Part shown: in pieces, positions 1-16,562 of the stretch | How positions within the stretch are numbered: position 1 is the first letter of the stretch | Layout: every line of letters starts with the position of its first letter | Assembly (NCBI RefSeq): GCF_009727055.1 | Contig: NC_052357.1 | Coordinates: 9,773,662-9,837,661, forward strand | Source: Benincasa hispida | Taxonomy: Eukaryota > Streptophyta > Magnoliopsida > Cucurbitales > Cucurbitaceae | Direction of reading: 5' to 3' | DNA: 64,000 nt | Notes under the pieces: model-generated | Databases searched by the model: none | Told to the model about the DNA's origin: nothing | What the model saw: the letters and a program-made list of their open reading frames with translations, nothing else | Translations under genes and position numbers: made by a program

Positions 1-124
1 GTGGATTCAAGATGTCATTTACAGATTAAAATCCATGGAAGTTGTGCTTGTATAAATACGAACATATGATTCCCTCACAGATCAAGCTAACAGTTCTGTA
101 TTCTCTGCTCTATATTTTTCTCAC

Positions 125-1500
125 CAGGCATGGTCTCTTGACGAAAAGGCTTCAAATGCTAATTCTGAAAGATCAGTTGCCTTGCCTGCGTTAAATTTCA
201 AGTAATAATATTACAAAAGGTTAATAGTTTAATTTGGAACGACACAGATTTTAAGTTTTCCAACACACATAAAAAGTGAAAATTACTCCAGAACTGCAAA
301 TTATAGTATCTTGGACAAAGCCTGGATCATGCAAGGACACACTGCAGTTTTCACTTTTCAGTTCACAATGAAGAAATTCTAAATGTACTCGGTATTCAAT
401 GCAAGAAGCACTAACCAGAATTACTGCGATCCACAACTCTACTAAGCTTAGACTAACATGCTTCAGGACTATGGATCTTTCCACTCAAAATCTCTTGATA
501 AAAGACGATTATCTAAGCACGACTAAATCTCCAATCATCGTGCACGCAGCTACTTAGTAATTCTAGGCACGAATGAGTTACCAATCACTGTGCAGCCCCT
601 CCCTCTACCAGCCTAGTATCGTGCAATAGAATAAAAGAAAACCATCGTAGAGAAAATATATATAAAGCTACATATATACCAATAGTTGCAGCAACTGGTT
701 GCTGCATTGGCAGTGCAAAGGAGAACTTCAGATAGAATTTCTAAGACTCGTCAGCTAATAATGCGGAATTTACCTTTGAATTCAGGTGGTTCAGACGAAG
801 GCGCGTCAGTTAAAAAATCACTCTCCGAATGATAAAGCAAAAGTTTGGGTGGCGGAGTCGGAGGTGGAGGTGATGGCGGAGGTGGAAGTGGAGGTGGCGG
901 TGGAGGCCGAGCTTTTTTACAACTAGTTAGCAATTCCATTTTCCGATTCTCAAACCAGCCATGCACCTAGGGCACATAAGAATGACCACATATCAATAAA
1001 ACAATGAACAAGTGGAATGTGTATAAGGAAAAGTCGAATACCTGTTCCGCAGTGACGGGAGATTTTCCAGCGCGCCACGGAGAGCAACTGCAAGAAAGGT
1101 CGAACATGAGAAAGAAAGATACGATGACTGATAGCACAAATACTGGTTCGAAGAAGCGATCGAAGCTCTTAGAAAATTTATCTCTATAACCTGAAATGAA
1201 GTGCGACATCTTGGAAAAACTCTTGACCAAGTGTTTGATCTCCAGAGTCCTTTAAGATATTATCCATCTCCACAATCTGCAAAATTAACGGCAGAATGTG
1301 TCGAAATACAGAATCGAAATCGGTAATTACAAAACAGAAAATGCTGTAATGAATTTCTGCACATAACTCGAACAGGGAAACTAAACTCGGAAGCGTCGAT
1401 TGAAAGATATGAATTCAAGCATAACATAAGAACTTGCCTCAGCTAGTGTGAATTCGAATGGAGAATCATCTAATACGCTTGACGAATTTCGATAATCCAT
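125..1500 (-). CDS. SAWADEE-homeodomain protein (SHH1/SHH2-type), 5' five exons, partial
   Basis: Exons on the minus strand: 1500-1438, 1276-1191, 1087-1042, 966-774 and 185-125. Phases join without a stop to about 150 residues, and the gene continues off the left edge. Seen: an N-terminal homeodomain with 'RAGKSPVTAEQV' and the helix-3 core 'HGWFENRK' (residues about 67-74), a linker with about 20 almost uninterrupted prolines (about 86-105), then 'ELAFEAFSSRDHAW', which matches the start of a SAWADEE domain. Family knowledge: Arabidopsis SHH1/DTF1 binds histone H3 unmethylated at K4 and methylated at K9, and recruits RNA polymerase IV for RNA-directed DNA methylation; SHH2 is a paralogue. 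The start ATG (1498-1500) is the first in the frame, and the domain follows directly. Intron 1 has a GC donor (AG|GCAAGT). The chromatin-reading part lies outside the window, so SHH1 and SHH2 cannot be told apart. Confidence 0.87.
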
Positions 1501-2445
1501 CGGCAAAAACAGAAGAAATTATGCAAAAGCGCAGAAAGAGGAAGTGATTGGAAGTGAGAGGTCCGCTTGTTGGGGTTGAGAACTTTGCTCATGGGCAACA
1601 AAATTACACTTTTAAAAAAATATATGTTGAATGACATTTTTAACCTCTGTTCTTTAACTTCAATCGAATTTGGTTTTTATAATTTTAAAATTCATTGTCT
1701 TTTTTAATTTTTAGTGCCGAATTTACTTTTTATACGGATTTTTATAGTATTAACAATGCAAATAAAATAGTCTTTATATAATTAAAATATCACCTCATTA
1801 AAGATTTGATTGATTTTTTTTATTGTAAAATACATGAACATGTGTCTCTCTAGTCATTAACTTACAAAAATAACACATTTAGATCATAAACTTATCATTT
1901 TTCATCAAAAGAGTTTATATATATATATATCTAATAGAATAATATAGGTTAAAATATAAATCTAGTCTTATAATCGGGAGAAAGTAAGAATATAAACACT
2001 ATGGTTTATAATTAAAAAGAAAAATTCTTTTTAATCCCTAAATTTTTAGAATTACGTGCATTTGGTCCAATTTAATTCCTTAATTTTGCTAAATAGATTT
2101 AAGAGGTCCTTATTCCATTGATTAAGTACTTTTTATTATTTTTAAATAGTTTTAAATTATATATATATATTCTCTCATCTCTCTCTTCCGTAAATCGTCA
2201 CTTCACCATCCTTCCCTCTTCATCTTCCTCTTCTTCGATCATCTCAACGTCACTAATAGGCTTTGTCTTCAACCTTCAAAAGCCAAAACCATCAAACTTA
2301 ATGCATCTGACAAATCTTGAAGATAAAAAATCAAAACTTGCTTCAAAATTATTAAAATTCATATGCATATTCCATTATAATTAAGAATAGGATAGATGAG
2401 AGAAGTGGGCAAAACTGAGACTTAGACAATGAAATTCAATGATAG
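1501..2445. other. Intergenic: promoter side of the SAWADEE gene, then AT-rich DNA
   Basis: The first roughly 100 bases on the minus strand should hold the 5' UTR and core promoter of the SAWADEE-homeodomain gene. Beyond them lies AT-rich sequence with TA dinucleotide runs (about 1918-1932 and 2158-2170) and a CT-rich patch (about 2170-2245). I see no supported gene. The open frame in 2118-2384 is low-complexity Ser/Leu and resembles no known protein. Confidence 0.55.
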
Positions 2446-2450
2446 AAGGA

Positions 2451-2584
2451 TATTAGAGTTAGTTTACTCTTTGTCTTTTAACTAGAGTTAGTTTCTAACT
2501 GACTGTATCTAAGTGTATATATTGCCTCCTCTACTCATTAATAAAACGAGAAAAATATTTTATCTAAAACCTCAAGTATTAATA
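2451..2584 (+). repeat. 5' LTR of copia element 2451-7210
   Basis: The 134-bp terminal repeat starts TATTAGAGTTAG and ends AGTATTAATA. It is preceded by the AAGGA duplication and followed directly by a degenerate tRNA-Met primer binding site. An internal duplication of 'agagttagttt' is visible near its start. Confidence 0.92.
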
Positions 2585-2597
2585 TGGTATTAGATGA
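2585..2597 (+). other. Degenerate primer binding site
   Basis: TGGTATTAGATGA directly follows the LTR. The plant initiator tRNA-Met site used by most copia elements is TGGTATCAGAGC, so the site is recognisable but mutated, in keeping with the decayed state of the element. Confidence 0.75.
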
Positions 2598-2673
2598 AAA
2601 TTTCGCACTTCTTTCTTGAGTTCATTCTTCCCGCGCTCTACTCCTCTTCCATTCTTTCTTTAAACCTTGTGCC

Positions 2674-5600
2674 ATGGTCAGTGAAGATCCACTCCCTTCT
2701 CCACGAAATCTTAACATCCCAACTACTTATTCTACCTTCGATTCCTCGTTTCAACCATCAATGCTGCTTAATCCTACTGTTCTTGAACAATACACCAACC
2801 CTTACTTTCTTCACCATTCCGATAGCATCAATCTTGTTCTTGTCTCCAATTTACTCACCAAAATGAATTACACATCTTGGAGTCAAGCCATGGTCATCGG
2901 TCTCACTGTGAAGAACAAATTAGGGTTTGTTGATGGATCCATTCCACGTCCAACAAGTGATTTGCTCAGTTCTTGGATTATCTACAATGGTGTAGTCATT
3001 ACCTGGATTCTCAATTCATTATCCAAGGAGATATCTGCAAGCATCAATTTCATTGATTCTGCTCGCAAAATTTGGGTTGATCTTCAAGAACAATATCAAC
3101 GCAAGAATCATCCAAGAGTCTTCCAACTTCGACGTGAGTTATCGAATATTTCTCAAGATCAAACCTCTGTTACTGCATATTATGCAAAATTGAAATCTCT
3201 TTGGAATGAATTAGCTTCTTATCGACCAATATATTCTTGTGGTCGTTGTACCTGTGGTGGTGTCAAAGACCTTGTTCAATATTTCCAAACCGAATACTAA
3301 TGGCTTTCCTTATGGGTCTCAATGACTCTTTCAGTCAAATCCGAGCTTAGTTGTTACTAATGGAGCCTGAATAAACCATTAATTAAGTGTTTTCTCTGGT
3401 TGTTCAAGAAGCAGAGCAGCATGTCATTCCTTCTTCTACCTTAACACCATCCATTTCTTCCACTACTGCATTCATGGTCAAGAACTCTTCAACAACCAAT
3501 GGCAATCCCAATGGCTCATCCAATCGTTCAAATACACCAAAGAAGAAAGATAAGCCCATTTGTTCACACTGTAACATGCATGGACATACTGTTGATCGTT
3601 GCCATAAGCTCCATGGCTATTCACCAGGTCATCAACTTCATCCGAAAAATCCTTCATCCAAGAAGGCAGTTCCATTTGATTCACTCTCTTCTTTGACATC
3701 TGAATAGTGCCAGAAGTTATTATCCTTGTTATAGTCTCATTTGGCCAAGTCCAAAACTGACATTCAATCAACTGCCACTACCTCACATGTTGCAGGTATC
3801 TGCCCTGATTCTCCTGCTTCTCTTATTACGTCTAGTTCTTGGTTTTTAGATTCAGGAGCAACGACTCACATATGTTATCAACAATATGCCTTTACATCTC
3901 TTATCCCTATTGCTAATGCTTCAGTTTCTTTACCAAATCCGTCTAAGATTGATGTTCAATATATGGGACTGTGCAGTTATCCTCCAACTTTATCCTTCAA
4001 GATGTTCTGTTTATACCTGATTTCTCCTTCAACTTGATTTCTATCAATGCTCTCATTAAACAATTGCCTATTGTTGTAAAATTTGTTGAATCTTCTTGTA
4101 TGATATAGGAAAAGTTATCTTTGAAAATGATTGACAAGGCTAGCTTGTGACAAGAACTTTACCTATTTCACATTGAACAACAAAATAAGCAGGTTCCTAC
4201 AGATGCTGTTGTTTGTAATATATCTCATTGCTCAATTTCTACTTGGCATGATAGACTTGGACATCCTTCTCATAAACACTTGACTGCTTTAAAGAATTTG
4301 ATATCTGTTGATCCTCTTAGAATCTCTACACATGAACCTTGTCGGATTTGTCCTTTAGCAAAGCAAAAACGTTTGAGTTTCTATTGTACTCAACATTTAG
4401 CAAATAAAATGTTTGAAATGATTCACTGTGACACTTAAAATCCCTATCCCTCTCCCACACATGTTGGTCGTCGTTATTTTTTAACCATTGTTGATGATTA
4501 TTCAAGGTATACCTGAGTTTTCTTAATATAGAACAAATCTGATGTCTTAAAAATTATTCCACAATTCTTTACTTTAGTTGAAACTCAGTATGAAACCATG
4601 ATCAAATGTTTTTTTTATCAGATAATGCTCCTGAATTATCTTTTCAAGATTTCTTTTCATCCAAAGGAGTTGTTCACCAGTTTCCATGTGTAGAGCGAAC
4701 AAAATTCAGTGGTTGAAAGGAAACATCAACACTTATTAAATGTGGCAAGGGCTTTGATGTTTCAATCTCGTATTCCCATCCAGTTTTGGGGAGAATATTT
4801 GTTGATAGTTGTTTTCTTGATTAACAGAACCCATTCCCCTGTATTGCATTGTCATACTCCTTATTTTCATCCCAACTAGTCACATGCTGATTATTCCATG
4901 CTTCTAGTGTTTGGTTGTCTCTGTTTTGCTACATCTCTACCTTCGCATAGATCTAAATTTCATCCATGAGCTATTCCATCGGTTTTTATGGGATATCCTC
5001 CTAACATGAAAGGGTACAAGCTTAATGATATTGAAAACCATAAATATTTTGTCTCAAGAGATGTGGTATTCCATGAAACTATATACCTCTTTCATAAGAT
5101 CACACATCAAGACCATGTCATCGACTTATTTCTAGATCTTGTTCTACCTAACTCTTTTGATTTTTCTAGCATTTCTACATTCCTTACTCTAGCAGTTAAT
5201 GAACATGATCTCCCAACTGAAACATGCCCCAGTCATCCTTTTGATTCCAATGAGGATGAATCCTATCCATTTTCTATCCAAAGTGATGCTCCTCCTTCAA
5301 ATCACAACCATTCTTTTACACAGCCTGTTATTACCTCAACATCGTCTTCATGTCCTAACCAAAACCACATTTCTCTAGATATGCCCTCACAAGTTATCAG
5401 CAACCAGTTACCTACCTTTAGACGTTATACTTGAACTATCAACCCTTCTTCATACCTAAAAGACTATTATTGCAGTCTTTTATAGTCTTCACCAATTACG
5501 TCTTCAACAACTAAGTTCCCCATACATAAATACTTAGTATATGATAAGCTTTCCTCTGATTATAAACACTTTGCCTTATCCATTTACTCTGTTTTTTAAC

Positions 5601-7069
5601 CTGATTTCTACTATCAGCCTGTTCCCCATGAAAATTGGTGTAAGGCAATGACTGAAGGACTCACAGCCAAGGAAACAAACAACATCAGGTCTGTTGTTCC
5701 TCTGCTAGTTGACAAACATTCAATTAGATGCAACTGGGTTTACAAAGTCAAGTTTAAAGCAGATGAAACTATCGAAAGGTACAAGGCTCGCTTGGTTACA
5801 AAAGGGTATACTCAACAAGAAGGGCTTGACTATATTGAAACCTTTTCACCAGTAGCAAAGCTTGTAACTGTCAAAGTTTTGCTAACAATAGATGCTTCAC
5901 TCAATTGGCCCTTAGTCCAACTCGACGTAAACAATGCATTTTTACATGGTGATCTTCTTGAAGAGGTATATATGGAACTTCCTTTGGGTTATAAACATGA
6001 TCATGTTACATCTAAAGGGGAGAAACTTGTATGCAAGCTTCACAGCATCTCGCCAATGGTTTGATAAGTTTTCTCATGCCATTTTACAACTTGGCTTCAA
6101 GAAATCCAAGAGTGACTATTCTCTATTTGTTTGTGGTAATGGTACTTCTTTCATTGCACTTTTGATCTATGTAGATGATATCATTGCAAGTTTAAGTTTA
6201 AAGACTTGGGATCTTTACGCTACTTCCTTGGATTAGAACTTGCTCGATCAGTAAGGGGTATATTTTTATCCCAAAATAACTATACACTACATCTATTAGA
6301 AGATTCAGGCTTTCTAGCAGCTAAGCTATCTTATGTTCCTATTTATCCTAATGTAAAATTGAGCACTGATGAAAGCACATTGCTGGAAGTTCCAAGCTTG
6401 TATCCTCGCCTGATTGGAAAGCTAAATATTTGACCATTTCTCGTCTGGATCACATTTACTGTCCATAAGCTTAGCTAGTTCATTGCTAAACCAAGACAGT
6501 CTCATTTACATGTTGTTCACACTCTGTTGAGATATCTCAAGTCATCTTCTGGGCAAGGCATATTCTTACAAGCTTTATCATCATTTCAACTACAGGCTTT
6601 TTCTGATGCTGATTGGGCCTTGTGCCTTGATTCACAAAAATCTACTACAAGATTTTGCATTTTTCTTGGAGAGTCTCTTGTCTCTTGGAAGGCCAAGAAG
6701 CAAAGTACGGTATCTCGATCTTCAGCTGAGGTAGAATACTGTGCATTGGTTGCCACTACTAGTGAGTTTCTTTGGTTACATTAGTTGTTGTCCGATTTAC
6801 AGATATCCTCAATCTAGCCAACTATGATCTTTTGTGATAATGACGTTGCTATTCACATTGCCACTAACCCGATGTTCCATGAACATACGAAGCACATTAA
6901 ACTAGATTGTCATTTTATTCGTGATCATGTTGCCAAAGGGACTGTGAAGCTAATGCGTATTCGGTCTTCTTCCCAGCTAGTTGACGCTTTTACAAAGTCA
7001 CTTCCTCTTTCTGTTTTTCTTCTTCTGCTGTTCAAGATGGGTGTTGTTAATTTCCTCACTCCATCTTGA
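2674..7069 (+). pseudogene. Copia gag-pol polyprotein remnant
   Basis: Domains occur in order with frame breaks between them. Gag (2674-3300) has 'NLVLVSNLLTKMNYTSW' and a UBN2-type body. A CCHC zinc knuckle, 'CSHCNMHGHTVDRC', is at about 3558-3600. The protease motif 'WFLDSGATTHIC' is at about 3840-3876. The integrase zinc-binding part 'TWHDRLGHPSHKHL' starts at about 4240, with a remnant 'VDDYSR' near 4490. RT is at about 5648-6236, with 'WVYKVKFKADETIERYKARL' and the active-site motif 'YVDDII'. RNase H is at 6527-7069, with 'FSDADWA' and 'STVSRSSAEVEY'. In-frame stops occur in gag, integrase and RT. Integrase is the worst preserved region (4040-4990). This is a dead copy. Confidence 0.92.
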
Positions 7070-7076
7070 GGGGGAG
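7066..7076 (+). other. Polypurine tract
   Basis: The purine run 'ttgagggggag' sits directly before the 3' LTR, right behind the end of the RNase H remnant. This is the expected priming site for plus-strand DNA synthesis. Confidence 0.8.
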
Positions 7077-7210
7077 TATTAGAGTTAGTTTACTCTTTGT
7101 ATTTTAACTAGAGTTAGTTTCTAACTCATTGTATCTAAATGTATATATTGCCTCCTCTACACATTAATAAAATGAGGAAAATATTTTATCTAAAAACTCA
7201 AGTATCAATA
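7077..7210 (+). repeat. 3' LTR of copia element 2451-7210
   Basis: Same length (134 bp) and same TATT...AATA ends as the 5' LTR, with about nine substitutions. It is followed by the second AAGGA duplication at 7211-7215. Confidence 0.92.
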
Positions 7211-7215
7211 AAGGA

Positions 7216-9290
7216 AAAGATGGAATATGTGGTTGTTGGAAATTTTCAATTGATTTCATTGATGGAGATGAACAGATTAAAATTATTTATCCAAAATCCC
7301 ATATCCAACCGGAAATATCATCCTCCCTCAACGTAGCAGAGTCATGAGAATGAAATGGTGGCGGTGAAGAACCATGTGGGAATGAAGGAGATGATAGAAA
7401 GAGATGAGAGAGAGAGAGAGAACAAATAAAATAATTGTGAGTATGTGACCTATCAAATCTAACTTTCAAAATTGCACGACCTCTCACCAAGTTTCCTAAT
7501 AAAATAAAATAAAATGCTGATTCTGTCTTAATTATTACTTCGACCTATTTCAACTAATTTGGATTAAGCTTATAAGCCAACCCAAATTATAAGCCTGCCA
7601 ACTCAACCCGTTGCCCCAACCCAACAGTCCCCTTCACAATTTCATCTAAAATTCAACTGTGTTTTTTAATTACAATAAATAAATATAGAAAGAAATTTTA
7701 TTCTAAACAACAGTGTCTTCAAACACTAAGCTATACTCATCCTAAACTTTTTTTTTTTCCCCCACTTAAAACTCCTATCCTAACCCATACAAATCTATCC
7801 AAACACGCAAGTTACCTATGCTAATTTTAGCCTAGTTTACTATGATATGTGCCTACACATACTTGTCCTATTCGACTATGTTGCAATGCATGCCAATTTA
7901 CTATGATATGTGTAATTATTTAATTATTTATTTTAGTTCAATACAGAAGATTTTGAACTTATGACTTCGTGGTCGATAGTATATATTTTAACATGTTGAG
8001 TTATGTTACATTGAAAACTTTTTTTAGGGTAATTGTTTTGAATGGTAAAATTACTGAAAATATTTTCAAAAATCAATGTCTATTACTGATGGACAATAAC
8101 ATTTTGCTATACTTGTAAATAAATTAACTTATTTTTCTATATTTAAAAAAAAGCCATAATATATATGGATAAAAAAATACTTCATTATTCGTTGGTCAAT
8201 AAGAATCTTCTTGTTAAGTGAACAATACAAATTCGACAGCTATATTTTTAAGTAAAATTATATATATATACACCTTTGTATATATCTCTTATGTTTGGAA
8301 AAAAAGTTAATAATTATCCGCATCAATGATAAAGTACTCATCTTTATCGTAAAAAAGTCAAAAGAGGATGACTCAACCAGTAGAGATTGTATTATCATCT
8401 TGAGATAGAGAGATTTAATTTTGGAAAATTGCATTGTATGATAAAAATATTTTAAGAAATCAAAGTCATGACTTCAACTATTTTATAATTGCAGGTGTGA
8501 TAATCACATAATAATCACATAGAAATCAGATAGTAATCAAATTTTCAGCGGAAATTTTTTTTGACATGTTACAAAAAAACAAAACCTAGGGACACGTGTC
8601 TAATTTTTTTAAAAAAAAAAAAAATTAAAGTTGCAATTACCCCTTTAATTTTTCTATCTTATATATTGTCAAAATAAAAACTTTAATTTATTGTAAAAAA
8701 AAATAAAAGAAAGAAAGAAAAAGAAAATAAAAATTATCCTTTACATGGTTATGAAAATACATAAGTATTCATTAGAATCACTATTAAATCTTTAGGAAAA
8801 ATTTTGGTGCAGTCTCGACTGTCATCTAATTAGAATGTGTCACGTGGTATTTTTTTTTTTTTTTTTTTTAAATATATATTTTTAATCTTTTTTTATTTAT
8901 GTGGTAAAGAGGTAGGGAACATGATGATTATGTGCCGCTAATGTTTTATAGATAAGAAAGAGTAATCCAAAAAAGGAGGGAAGATGAATATTTTTCCTTT
9001 TCTAAAAGATAACATAAAGCTGACAAATATTTAGTAGCAAGTAATATGTTCAAAATTTGACATTTTAAAGGGGGAAAACACAAGAAGATTCCAGTGACAT
9101 GTCAATTTAAGAAAAAGAATAATACGAAAAAATTGAGTTTATTACAACAATTTGATAGTTCGGAGCATGTGAATGTAAGTGCACATTAGAGGCTTCTTCT
9201 CCCTTGTCTTCCTCCTTAAGACTCTCCCATTTGCTTCTCTTAGTTTCTTGTTTTTTCACATCTAAGACTCTTTCCCTTCACCATTTTTTA
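7216..9290. other. Intergenic, AT-rich; distal promoter of the malic enzyme gene at the right end
   Basis: No gene is supported. The stretch holds homopolymer and TA runs (for example a T run near 8850-8872) and a GA run near 7408-7424. A partly repeated 'tttactatgatatgtg' lies near 7835 and 7898. The last roughly 150 bases before 9290 are CT-rich, which suits the leader or core promoter of the downstream malic enzyme gene. Confidence 0.5.
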
Positions 9291-9525
9291 GCCATGACTT
9301 GTTGAATCGATGCATTTTTCTGGTATCAACAAATTCAACTCTTTCTCCACCTAACTTTAGTTTATACCATTACCCACTTTCGAATGTTTTCTTTTTCCTC
9401 TTCTTTCTAAGCCACAAGTTTCTTCCATTTCTCACGTCAATTTGTCATATTTTATATTCAGCTTCACATTTGTTGGTTTTCTTCATTCAAACAATAGGGA
9501 TTGTTTTTAGATTTTCTTTGAATAG

Positions 9526-9645
9526 AACAAGACGGCCATTTCTAGTTCTTGTAGTCCTATATCTTTGAGAAGGCACTCAGATTCATTGAAGATTTCTTCT
9601 GTGAGATCAGACGGTGGGGCAATCGAAAGGAACCACAACGTCTTG
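9526..9645 (+). other. Open frame upstream of the malic enzyme ATG, transit-peptide-like, no ATG
   Basis: In frame with the malic enzyme CDS, the 40 codons before ATG 9646 are open back to TAG 9523-9525. They encode a Ser/Arg-rich, acid-poor stretch that includes 'SSSCSPISLRRHSDSLKISS'. This composition and position resemble the chloroplast transit peptide of plastidic NADP-malic enzymes, in which an internal Met-Glu-Asn precedes the mature part. No ATG lies in this frame. Either a short 5' exon is spliced on (an acceptor-like 'ttgaatag' ends at 9525) or the plastid start has been lost. This is inference. Confidence 0.5.
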
Positions 9646-14839
<5,194 letters not shown>

Positions 14840-15049
14840 AGCTGTCGAGGTTTTCCTAGTTTTCCCTTTTTTTGTGTTCAAATCACTTACACATTAGCTT
14901 TTTTGTTAATCATTTGTTCATCCCACCAACTTTTGTCCTGTAAGTTAATTGAAGGGATGAGAAGTATGTGGGTTCTTATAATTGAGATTGAGAGATCAAG
15001 CACTCATAGATAGTCTGTAAAAGTTCATACATCCACCTGTTTTGTGAGA

Positions 15050-15055
15050 AATAAA
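15050..15055 (+). promoter_or_regulatory. Polyadenylation signal candidate, malic enzyme gene
   Basis: AATAAA lies 211 bases downstream of the stop codon, in a T-rich 3' region. Plant poly(A) signals are loose, so this is only the best-looking candidate. Confidence 0.5.
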
Positions 15056-15276
15056 GGCCTTTAATTATTTTACTATTCCCTTCAAAACCTGGCTCAATAA
15101 GAACATGCCATTGTGGCAATGACTTTCCCGGTTCAACTTTCTCTAGTTGTTGTGTATATTCTTCGTATATGCTTATGTATACTAAACTAAGAGTTTGTTT
15201 GAAATGACTTTTTTTTTTATGTCAAAACAATATTTTTAAGGGGCTCTTTGGAGCACTATGTTGAGATATGATGTCC

Positions 15277-15345
15277 AGAGTTTATATGTCTGTAGAGTTC
15301 ATATATTGGTAGAGTTCATATATCTGTGAAGTTTGCATGTTTGTG
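15277..15345 (+). repeat. Short tandem repeat, about 17-18-bp unit, four copies
   Basis: Consecutive variants of 'agagttcatatatctgt' occur: 'agagtttatatgtctgt', 'agagttcatattggt'-like, 'agagttcatatatctgtg' and 'aagtttgcatgtttgtg'. A further related word, 'agttcatatgtcagtag', follows near 15403. No coding potential. Confidence 0.7.
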
Positions 15346-15484
15346 TTTGAAGTACATAGTTGTTTTGTCTAAGATTATATGTGTTTGAGATGCGGAGTTA
15401 AGTTCATATGTCAGTAGTATCTGATGCAGTTTTTTCTAACATAAAAAATTTGTTGGAAAATTATTTTATAAGACAAAATTGCTG

Positions 15485-15653
15485 AAAATATTTATAAATA
15501 ATAGCAAAATATCACAGTTTATCTACGATAGATCGTGATGGTTCGTGATAGACTACTATCTATGTCTATATGTATCATGATAGACACAGATAGTAGTCTA
15601 GTTATCTATTGCAAATAGACTGTGATATTTTGCTATTATTCGTAAATATTTTT
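15485..15653. mobile_element. Hairpin MITE with long inverted arms
   Basis: The outer arm 15485-15517, containing 'ataatagcaaaatatcac', is repeated inverted at 15620-15653 ('gtgatattttgctattatt'). Inner arms around 15551-15570 and 15581-15600 ('actactatctatgtctat' and 'atagacacagatagtagt') also pair, so nearly the whole approximately 170 bp folds into one stem. There is no ORF. It is a non-autonomous DNA element. The superfamily and target-site duplication were not resolved. Confidence 0.8.
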
Positions 15654-15659
15654 GTTCAT

Positions 15660-16562
15660 TTTCTTATATTTTAAAATAGCCTAATCTGTTTGTATGAGGA
15701 TTATTTTCGTTTGAAAACTTTTTATTTAATAATACTACATATTTATTTAAATAAACTAAGGATTTCATTTTATTGTATTGTTTTTTAGTACAGTTATTTT
15801 GTTTGGAGTTTTGGGAAATGGAGTTTTGGTTTACTTTTGGATCATGCAATTCAAAAAAATTTAATTTAAGCAATCATTTTATACATTTGTGCATATGACG
15901 TTCCTAAATAAGTTAGACAAAATTATATTGAATTTATTGAAAAAAAAAAACAAATTTGGATTATATATTATAAGTGGAATATCTCAAAATGTAATTGTAC
16001 TATAATGACTTTATTAATAGTCATGTTACATGATTGGCACAAAAATATGTAAAAAAAATGACCCTATTCTCTGGCCCAATTATACGATATGGGCCAACAA
16101 ATGGCCAAGTTCACTTACATAAAAAAAAAATTACATAAACGTTCATCAAAATCCTCCATTTGATAGATATATTTGATAACTTTCTTCCACCTCCCAAAGT
16201 CTAGTTCGTACTTCTTTTTTGTCATGGTACAAGCTTCTCTTTGGATTAATTTGGAAAAAAAGTTCTTCAAAAGATCATTTTTCATTTAAATACTTCTAAT
16301 TAAAAAATGTTTAAAATAAAAATAATCATGTGTATAACAACTCTTTCTCAATAGTGTTTTATTTACAAGTTTGTTTGGGCTGTTATATGTTAAATGTGTT
16401 TCTATTAATGTAAAATTATTATAAAGACGACTATAAAATACTATGAACTAGTATTTAAGATAATGGTCATTAGAGTTAGTGGAGGTAGTCGTCGGAATTG
16501 GTCATCGACAGTAGTGGTCGGATGTGGCTAGAGTTGGTGGTTGTCGAAATTCGGCAAAGGTG
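15660..16562. other. Intergenic AT-rich DNA between the malic enzyme gene and the nested transposon block
   Basis: No gene or RNA is supported. A G-rich patch with repeated 'gtggt/gttggtggt' words lies at about 16465-16545. The last bases, AGGTG (16558-16562), would be the left target-site copy of the copia element that follows. Confidence 0.5.

Larger units (their letters stand above)
2451..7210 (+). mobile_element. Ty1/copia LTR retrotransposon, nearly full length but decayed
   Basis: Two 134-bp direct repeats (2451-2584 and 7077-7210) flank a copia-order gag-protease-integrase-RT-RNase H region. The target-site duplication AAGGA occurs at 2446-2450 and 7211-7215. The LTR ends read TATT...AATA instead of the usual TG...CA. 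By hand count the two LTRs differ at about nine positions, so the insertion is not recent. The coding region is broken by stops and frameshifts, so the element is not autonomous. Its LTRs are very short for a plant copia element. Confidence 0.93.

Noticed and set aside
2118..2384. 88-codon open frame before the first copia element
   Set aside because: Ser/Leu/Ile low-complexity product from a CT-rich and AT-rich stretch; no domain, no splice structure, and starts amid simple repeats.
2010..7500. Possible older inverted repeat split by the copia element (CT-rich left flank, GA-rich right flank)
   Set aside because: Only low-complexity similarity between the flanks; I could not align convincing inverted ends.
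9299..9568. 89-codon frame overlapping the malic enzyme 5' region
   Set aside because: Starts at a non-ATG codon in a T-rich leader; hydrophobic low-complexity product. Only the end ('FSLNRT') might be a relic of a transit peptide start.
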